From an uncultured Gammaproteobacteria bacterium (lineage in GTDB: Bacteria; Pseudomonadota; Gammaproteobacteria; Pseudomonadales; Azotimanducaceae), in NCBI GenBank assembly GCA_913043815.1, contig CAJWNY010000007.1, positions 1 through 56,098 of the forward strand: a stretch of 56,098 nucleotides of DNA, in the 5' to 3' direction. Below the pieces are notes generated by a model. The model was not told where the DNA came from, did no database searches, and saw nothing but the letters and a program-made list of their open reading frames with translations. Shown here one piece after another: positions 53,135 through 56,098 of the stretch (the stretch's first letter is position 1; each line of letters starts with the position of its first letter). The position numbers and the translations under genes were made by a program.

Positions 53135-53773
53135 TTAATCCTCTTTAGCAACAATTTTCATAGCCTCAAAAGCGCCAGATTTCAGCGCCGCGACCAACTC
53201 GGTTTCATTGTCGATATGTTGTTCAAACTTAGTGGCACAACGGCCAATATGGCTGACGATATGCGCATCGCTGCCACCCACCCCTTTATAATTTAGCCGC
53301 TCGGCCATATCGTGAGAGACTTTGTCCTCATCGTCTCGACTACCGCCGTTAAATACCTCAACGATATTTACCCCAGCGGGTACACCAAATTCTTCTAGAT
53401 GCGCAGACATGCCGACGCGTTTACGTCCAGGATGACAAGGTACCGCTACAGCACCGTGTGTTTCGCAAGCGTTAATGACATCAGCCAAATCCAAATGGAT
53501 ATTGGTAAAGTCAAAAGTTTTTTGTAAGGCTGGCGTTACTCCAAAAACCAATACATGACCGTATTGGGTTTCAACTTCGGCGCCTTTCAGGATAGTTAAT
53601 CCAAATTTTCCCGCTAGATCCGAATAGTCAGACTCGTTATCAAATTGGCGATGTTCTGTAAGCACAAAGCCATCAATTGGAATGTGCTTGGCAGTAATCC
53701 ACTGGCAGTAATTTTGTACCTTTGCGCGGCCATCGTCTGACTTAATGGAGTGGGCATGTAAATCTAAAATCAT
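53135..53773 (-). CDS. PHP-domain protein
   Basis: A 212-residue PHP-fold metal-dependent phosphoesterase-like protein, shorter than and unlike the other PHP protein in the window. Motifs: LDLHAHSIKSDDGRAKV at the N-terminus, LTEHRQFDN, KGAEVETQYGH, AVPCHPGRKRVGM, and GGSDAHIVSHIGRCAT. Phosphatase or nuclease activity is likely; substrate unknown. It is 27 bases downstream of coaE and probably shares its transcript. Confidence 0.82.
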   Translation of the reverse strand: MILDLHAHSIKSDDGRAKVQNYCQWITAKHIPIDGFVLTEHRQFDNESDYSDLAGKFGLTILKGAEVETQYGHVLVFGVTPALQKTFDFTNIHLDLADVINACETHGAVAVPCHPGRKRVGMSAHLEEFGVPAGVNIVEVFNGGSRDDEDKVSHDMAERLNYKGVGGSDAHIVSHIGRCATKFEQHIDNETELVAALKSGAFEAMKIVAKED

Positions 53774-53800
53774 ATTTATTCTCTTGTGCCTGCTGTCTGG

Positions 53801-54397
53801 TTAAAAGGTGCTGATAGCCGCCCATAGTGGCCGTATTTGTTCGATTAAATGATCTTGGTCACGGGAGTTATGTATTACCTCATGGGCCTTGGCGATGCGC
53901 TCCTCATTACTTAATTGAGCATCAATACGTGCTTGCACTGCGGTCGCGTCAACACCATCTCGAGCACTAGCACGTTCTATGGCTATACCTGGTTCTACTA
54001 CAGTCACCCAAACCTGATCCACCAGCCCCAGCCATTCAGCTTCAATCAAAACAGCTGCTTCCAAAACCACAGCGCGGCGTGGGTCCTTGGCTTTCGCGTT
54101 GGCAATTTCTATCTCAGCCATACGCATAATTGCTGGCCAGACAATGTCCGTGAGCTTTTTTAGTCCATCAGGATTACCAAACACTTTACCGCCCAGGGAG
54201 CGACGGTCTACTTCGCCATCTGCGCCAATAATGTCGCCACCAAAAGCCGCGACAACATCGGTAAATGCTTGGGTGCCGCTGATATAGGCGCTATGGCCAA
54301 GTTTGTCGGCATCAATTACGTAGGCGCCCCACGTCCCTAAGGTACTGGCAACTGTTGATTTACCCGAGGCAATGCCACCGGTGAGTCCAATGATCAA
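53801..54397 (-). CDS. coaE: Dephospho-CoA kinase
   Basis: Last enzyme of coenzyme A synthesis, phosphorylating dephospho-CoA with ATP. The 198-residue protein has the P-loop LTGGIASGKSTVAS (residues 5-18), DADKLGHSAY, and VWVTVVEP for the CoA domain. A TTG start at 54397 is supported by AGAGGA about 7 bases upstream. The usual pilD/yacG/zapD neighbours are absent. Confidence 0.94.
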   Translation of the reverse strand: MIIGLTGGIASGKSTVASTLGTWGAYVIDADKLGHSAYISGTQAFTDVVAAFGGDIIGADGEVDRRSLGGKVFGNPDGLKKLTDIVWPAIMRMAEIEIANAKAKDPRRAVVLEAAVLIEAEWLGLVDQVWVTVVEPGIAIERASARDGVDATAVQARIDAQLSNEERIAKAHEVIHNSRDQDHLIEQIRPLWAAISTF

Positions 54398-54519
54398 AGC
54401 AAATTCCTCTCAAAAATTGAGCTGCTAATACTAGCTGGGGAGGTTGTGCAAAGCGAGGGGGGAGATATTTCTAAGGTTAATATCTCTCATTGCATGGTTG
54501 ATTTTGATAGCATAGTGCA

Positions 54520-54834
54520 ATGATAAAGATAGTATTTGTACAACCAGACGGCCGCCGAGATGAAGTTGAAGCACCCTTAGGAGACTCTCTCATGGATGCG
54601 GCGGTAGACAATGGAGTGGCCGGCATTATTGGTCAGTGTGGTGGAGGCTGTACGTGTTGTACCTGCCACTGTTGGGTGGAGGCATCTTGGTTTGAAAAGT
54701 TAGCAAAGCCCCATCGCGATGAGGTTGATCTTTTGGAATACGCTATAGGCCTTGAAGACAACAGTCGCCTTGCGTGTCAGATAAGATTGAACGAAGACTT
54801 GGACGGCCTTGTAGTTACAATTCCGTCCGATTAG
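54520..54834 (+). CDS. [2Fe-2S] ferredoxin (adrenodoxin/plant-type)
   Basis: A 104-residue electron carrier. Cluster ligands are Cys40, Cys46, Cys49 and Cys86 (GQCGGGCTCCTCH and RLACQIRL), with two further cysteines (44, 47) and Cys51 inside the same loop. The pattern resembles ferredoxins that serve P450s or Rieske oxygenases, but no such oxygenase is adjacent. Convergent with the following membrane protein gene. Confidence 0.92.
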   Translation: MIKIVFVQPDGRRDEVEAPLGDSLMDAAVDNGVAGIIGQCGGGCTCCTCHCWVEASWFEKLAKPHRDEVDLLEYAIGLEDNSRLACQIRLNEDLDGLVVTIPSD

Positions 54835-54856
54835 CAGCTTAATTTTTAGGGGTTGG

Positions 54857-55249
54857 TCATACCGCGGAATCTTTCGCCGCTGAGGTCTTGTTCATCTGCA
54901 GCGCGCTAAACAGCAAAATCGCTGCCATAACTATCTCTGCAACAATAAATATTGTGGCGAGTTCTGCTCCGTGAATAGCCCATGCAAGGGTGCGAAATAT
55001 GGCCGCGAGAGTTAGTAGCAGCGCTACCGCTTGTAACCAATGACCTTGCTGGCGTATTGCGCCGAGAAAGCACAAAGTGGTTCCTCCTATGAAAAAAGAA
55101 GACATATCGCCAATCTGGGAGCTGCGGCCAATGCCATCCAACAATGGCATACCAAGACTGAGTGCGGCAGTTGTTGGGTCAACGATCCAAGTCACCGCCG
55201 TAGAAGCTAATAGTAAACCCACTAGACCTGCTAAAATTCGTGGCAGCAT
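54857..55249 (-). CDS. Small four-helix membrane protein (possibly DUF4345-like)
   Basis: A 130-residue hydrophobic protein with four predicted helices and short loops. The GMPLLDGIGRSSQIGDMSSFFIG segment between helices 1 and 2 resembles DUF4345-type proteins, though I am not certain of this. A clear ribosome site AAGGAGA precedes ATG 55249. No function known. Confidence 0.65.
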   Translation of the reverse strand: MLPRILAGLVGLLLASTAVTWIVDPTTAALSLGMPLLDGIGRSSQIGDMSSFFIGGTTLCFLGAIRQQGHWLQAVALLLTLAAIFRTLAWAIHGAELATIFIVAEIVMAAILLFSALQMNKTSAAKDSAV

Positions 55250-55489
55250 CGTTTATCTCCTTAATAAGTTGTAGTTCATTAGTTTAGTGCAAAGCCCAGC
55301 GCTTTTCATATTAGATGGTTGGGCGAAGCGTGTGCTAGATAATGTTTGCCAAGTGGTTTTTCAGACCTAGTTAAAGCAGGCACTCGGCGCAAAATCAATA
55401 ACAACGCTAAGCTCATTATCGCTACTTACTATCTGATGAGTGGGCGTTATGATGCTAAAGTCATTAAATCTATTGGTTAAGGAAATTTC

Positions 55490-56098
55490 ATGCCTCTTAC
55501 TGGAAAGAAAATGGTCATTACCGGCGCGGCTGGTGGACTAGGTGCAGGTGTTGCGCGAGTTGCGAAGCGCCAAGGTGCAGAGGTGGTTTTGCTTGATGTG
55601 ATTGAAGATTTTCAGTCAGATCTTGGTCAAACTTATAGCGTGGATTTAACTGACTCGGATAATGTAGAGGCATGTTTTGAAGCCATTGGTCCCTTCGACA
55701 TTGTTGCTAACATTGCTGGCGGCTTTGACATGGGGCCAGAGGTCCATCAAACGGATGATGCCCTTTGGGATGCCCTGTTTGATATTAACGTGACCACTTT
55801 GCGCAGAGTTTTATCTGCTGCCACGCCTCGCTTGCTGGCCAACGGCGGCGGGCGAATCATTAATGTAGGGGCAGTGGGTGCACTGAAAGGCGGGCCGAAT
55901 ATGGGCGCTTATCTGGCGTCTAAGTCTGTTGTCATGCGCTTGACTGAATCGCTCAGTGAAGAAGTAAAGGGCCATGGTATTAATGTTAACGCGGTGTTGC
56001 CCAGTGTGATTAATACCGCGAGAAATAGGCAAGAAATGCCTGATGCGGATTTTAGCTTGTGGGTTGACCCAGAAGATTTGGGGCAGGTGGTTTGTTTT
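55490..56098 (+). CDS. Short-chain dehydrogenase/reductase, 3' end cut by window
   Basis: The first 203 codons of a classical SDR, open to the right edge. Starting at ATG 55490, the cofactor motif is MVITGAAGGLGAGVA (8-22), followed by ANIAGG (in place of NNAG) and catalytic Tyr/Lys in MGAYLASKSVVMRL. Asp at the end of strand 2 (VVLLDVIED) suggests NAD(H). The missing end is expected to be some 40-50 residues. Substrate unknown. Confidence 0.92.
   Translation, partial: MPLTGKKMVITGAAGGLGAGVARVAKRQGAEVVLLDVIEDFQSDLGQTYSVDLTDSDNVEACFEAIGPFDIVANIAGGFDMGPEVHQTDDALWDALFDINVTTLRRVLSAATPRLLANGGGRIINVGAVGALKGGPNMGAYLASKSVVMRLTESLSEEVKGHGINVNAVLPSVINTARNRQEMPDADFSLWVDPEDLGQVVCF

Noticed and set aside
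1-56098. tRNA, rRNA, CRISPR arrays, insertion sequences, prophage or attachment sites
   Set aside because: Reading both strands I saw no cloverleaf-like sequence, no spaced direct repeats, no transposase or integrase and no target duplications.

Overview
The window is one stretch of chromosome from a Gram-negative gammaproteobacterium, most likely a free-living marine heterotroph. That placement is inferred from gene content: hrpA, dusA, lpxC, a six-gene Na+-translocating NADH:quinone reductase operon, a heme-type bacterioferritin, a one-subunit pyruvate dehydrogenase E1, and many acyl-CoA, SDR and amidohydrolase genes of oligotroph type. Both ends cut genes: hrpA lacks its 5' end on the left and an SDR gene lacks its 3' end on the right. 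I see no tRNA, rRNA, insertion sequence, prophage or CRISPR array.

Layout. 1-5.3 kb: hrpA, then a pseudo-receiver/PP2C phosphatase with a STAS partner. 5.3-8.1 kb: dusA overlapping a TerB-like gene on the minus strand, and a lone lpxC on the plus strand. 8.5-14.4 kb: nqrABCDEF, closed by a strong stem-loop. 14.7-16.4 kb: a PhyH-type dioxygenase and an EamA exporter. 16.5-17.4 kb (minus): the highlight, a GrdB-like selenoprotein read through an in-frame TGA with a SECIS-type hairpin just after it. 17.6-20.4 kb: a MaoC dehydratase, divergent bfd and bfr, a DUF7009-like protein and mobA. 20.5-29.7 kb: a catabolic block with a GMC oxidoreductase, D-aminoacylase-like amidohydrolase, two crotonases, two transporters, an acetyltransferase and a thioesterase. 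29.9-34.8 kb: acyl-CoA ligase, TVP38 membrane protein, MerA-like flavoprotein, a lipoprotein with a c-type heme motif and a membrane-anchored protein. 35-41 kb: nitroreductase, an SDR without its catalytic Tyr/Lys, and a minus-strand block (acyl-CoA dehydrogenase-like, HupE/UreJ-like, VOC, FadJ-like). 41.5-56.1 kb: PHP phosphatase, HI0933-type flavoprotein, aldehyde dehydrogenase, CoA-transferase, HIT protein, aceE without aceF, SDR, a thiolase-like/DUF35 pair, a second PHP protein, coaE, a ferredoxin, a small membrane protein and the truncated SDR.

How it works together. Energy conservation (Nqr), iron storage (Bfr/Bfd) and lipid A synthesis (LpxC) sit among genes that activate, dehydrogenate, hydrate and cleave acyl-CoA esters. 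The most unusual element is the selenoprotein, which has a UxxC motif, a C-terminal CxxC, and no glycine- or proline-reductase partner genes beside it. The second is the thiolase-like/DUF35 pair, where the thiolase nucleophilic cysteine is replaced by serine, so carbon-carbon cleavage of another type (as in Ltp2-like aldolases) is a plausible role.
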